Assembly: GCA_014237955.1 (NCBI GenBank)
Contig: JABABY010000093.1
Span: 1-7,600 of the forward strand
From: Planctomycetota bacterium
GTDB lineage: Bacteria > Planctomycetota > Planctomycetia > Pirellulales > UBA7805
Direction of reading: 5' to 3'
DNA: 7,600 nt
Shown here: positions 7,125 through 7,600 of the stretch, piece after piece
Numbering within the stretch: the stretch's first letter is position 1
Layout of the letters: each line of letters starts with the position of its first letter
Position numbers and translations under genes: made by a program
The notes under the pieces: model-generated
Databases searched by the model: none
The model's input: the letters and a program-made list of their open reading frames with translations, nothing else
What the model was told of the DNA's origin: nothing

Positions 7125-7600
7125 TTAACGAGGGGCAGCCTGGTTGCTGATATCTGCTTCGAGCGCAGAGATCAGCGGCAAAAATTCTTCCATTTCGTCG
7201 GGGAACGTTCGGACCTTGTGGGACGGGTCCTTGCTGAAGGGGACCATCATCCGCGTGCCGCCAAGGAAAGCCCAGTTGGTGGGACGCCAGTAGTTGAACC
7301 AGAGCCGATTCTTTTCGCGAACGAGCGCTCGAACCGGTTCGAGTTGCTCTGACCATGTGTGCGGAACACCCAATTGCCGGGCCGTCTCTTCGGCAACGAC
7401 TGGCCACGCATCCGGCGCAAGGTGCATTCCATCCGTAGTTTTCCGGCCGGGTCTGGATAAGGCAGGCGCGTTGAAAAGATCGACAAACACAAAACCCCGC
7501 CGGGCGGCCAGATCCCTAGTGGCCTCAACGTACTCGCTAAGTGAGTCATTCATGTGCGATAAGTCGGGCAGGGGGGGGCCGGGGGTTTCAAACGGTATTG
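7125..7600 (-). CDS. SGNH/GDSL-type hydrolase, C-terminal part (5' end outside window)
   Basis: The reading frame is open from the right edge to TAA/TGA-type stop at 7125-7127, about 158 codons. The first visible residues, IPFETPGPPLPDLSHMNDSLSEY, shown here only as the opening of the visible part, fit the region after the GxN block in planctomycete SGNH hydrolases, which typically read 'SPI..E' then a Pro-rich stretch and an Asn-containing helix. AARRGFVFVDLF follows, and then DGMHL, the block V D-x-x-H that supplies the catalytic Asp and His; the Ser and oxyanion blocks lie outside the window. The last 70 residues carry a tail with NRLWFNYWRPTNWAFLGG and EEMEEFLPLISALEADI, typical of PVC-group SGNH proteins associated with cytochromes. 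The internal ATG at 7553 is not the true start. The enzyme should hydrolyse an ester on a carbohydrate or lipid. The gene leads directly into the cytochrome gene 29 bases on and is probably co-transcribed. Confidence 0.85.
   Translation of the reverse strand, partial: IPFETPGPPLPDLSHMNDSLSEYVEATRDLAARRGFVFVDLFNAPALSRPGRKTTDGMHLAPDAWPVVAEETARQLGVPHTWSEQLEPVRALVREKNRLWFNYWRPTNWAFLGGTRMMVPFSKDPSHKVRTFPDEMEEFLPLISALEADISNQAAPR

Noticed and set aside
7096..7407. N-terminal extension of the cytochrome frame to 7407
   Set aside because: It overlaps the hydrolase coding region in another frame and would bury the signal peptide; GTG at 7095 with a ribosome site explains the real start.
7571..7585. 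G-rich homopolymer runs near the right edge, possible frameshift artefact
   Set aside because: The hydrolase frame reads through them into residues that fit the family, so no frameshift needs to be assumed.

Overview
The window reads as chromosomal DNA from a bacterium of the Planctomycetota or a close PVC-superphylum relative (Verrucomicrobiota). The reason is the gene content: a Tat-exported DUF1501 protein, a protein with pre-peptidase C-terminal (PPC) domains, an SGNH/GDSL hydrolase with a YWRPTNW-type tail, and a large PVC-type protein combining a beta-propeller, HEAT repeats and one CxxCH heme site. These families are multiplied in planctomycete genomes and rare elsewhere in this combination. 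The assignment is inferred from families, not from a search.

Layout, left to right. (1) Minus strand, 1-2889: a probable two-gene unit read right to left, DUF1501 protein (2889-1585), a 77-base gap, then a PPC-domain secreted protein (1507 to beyond the left edge). (2) 2890-3438: a 549-base divergent intergenic region with no convincing gene, holding the leader and presumed promoters of both flanking units, a hairpin and two very small ORFs. (3) Plus strand, 3439-4005: a small pentapeptide-repeat lipoprotein with 25 uninterrupted pentapeptides. (4) 4006-4092: a short convergent gap with weak stem-loops. (5) Minus strand, 4093-7600: a second two-gene unit, the SGNH hydrolase (enters from the right edge, ends 7125) followed 29 bases later by the 1000-residue PVC-type cytochrome (GTG start 7095, stop 4093).

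Every full gene product appears to leave the cytoplasm: a Tat signal, a lipoprotein signal and a Sec signal peptide are visible, and the PPC protein has an N-terminal hydrophobic segment. The hydrolase has its N-terminus outside the window. The most coherent reading is cell-envelope or periplasmic degradation and oxidation functions, as proposed for the expanded PVC families: an esterase-like SGNH hydrolase paired with a heme-containing propeller dehydrogenase, and a DUF1501 (alkaline-phosphatase/sulfatase-like fold) paired with an adhesive or stabilising PPC protein. Substrates cannot be read from the sequence. I see no RNA gene, mobile element, CRISPR array or defence system. The interest lies in gene architecture and in the unexplained 549-base region.
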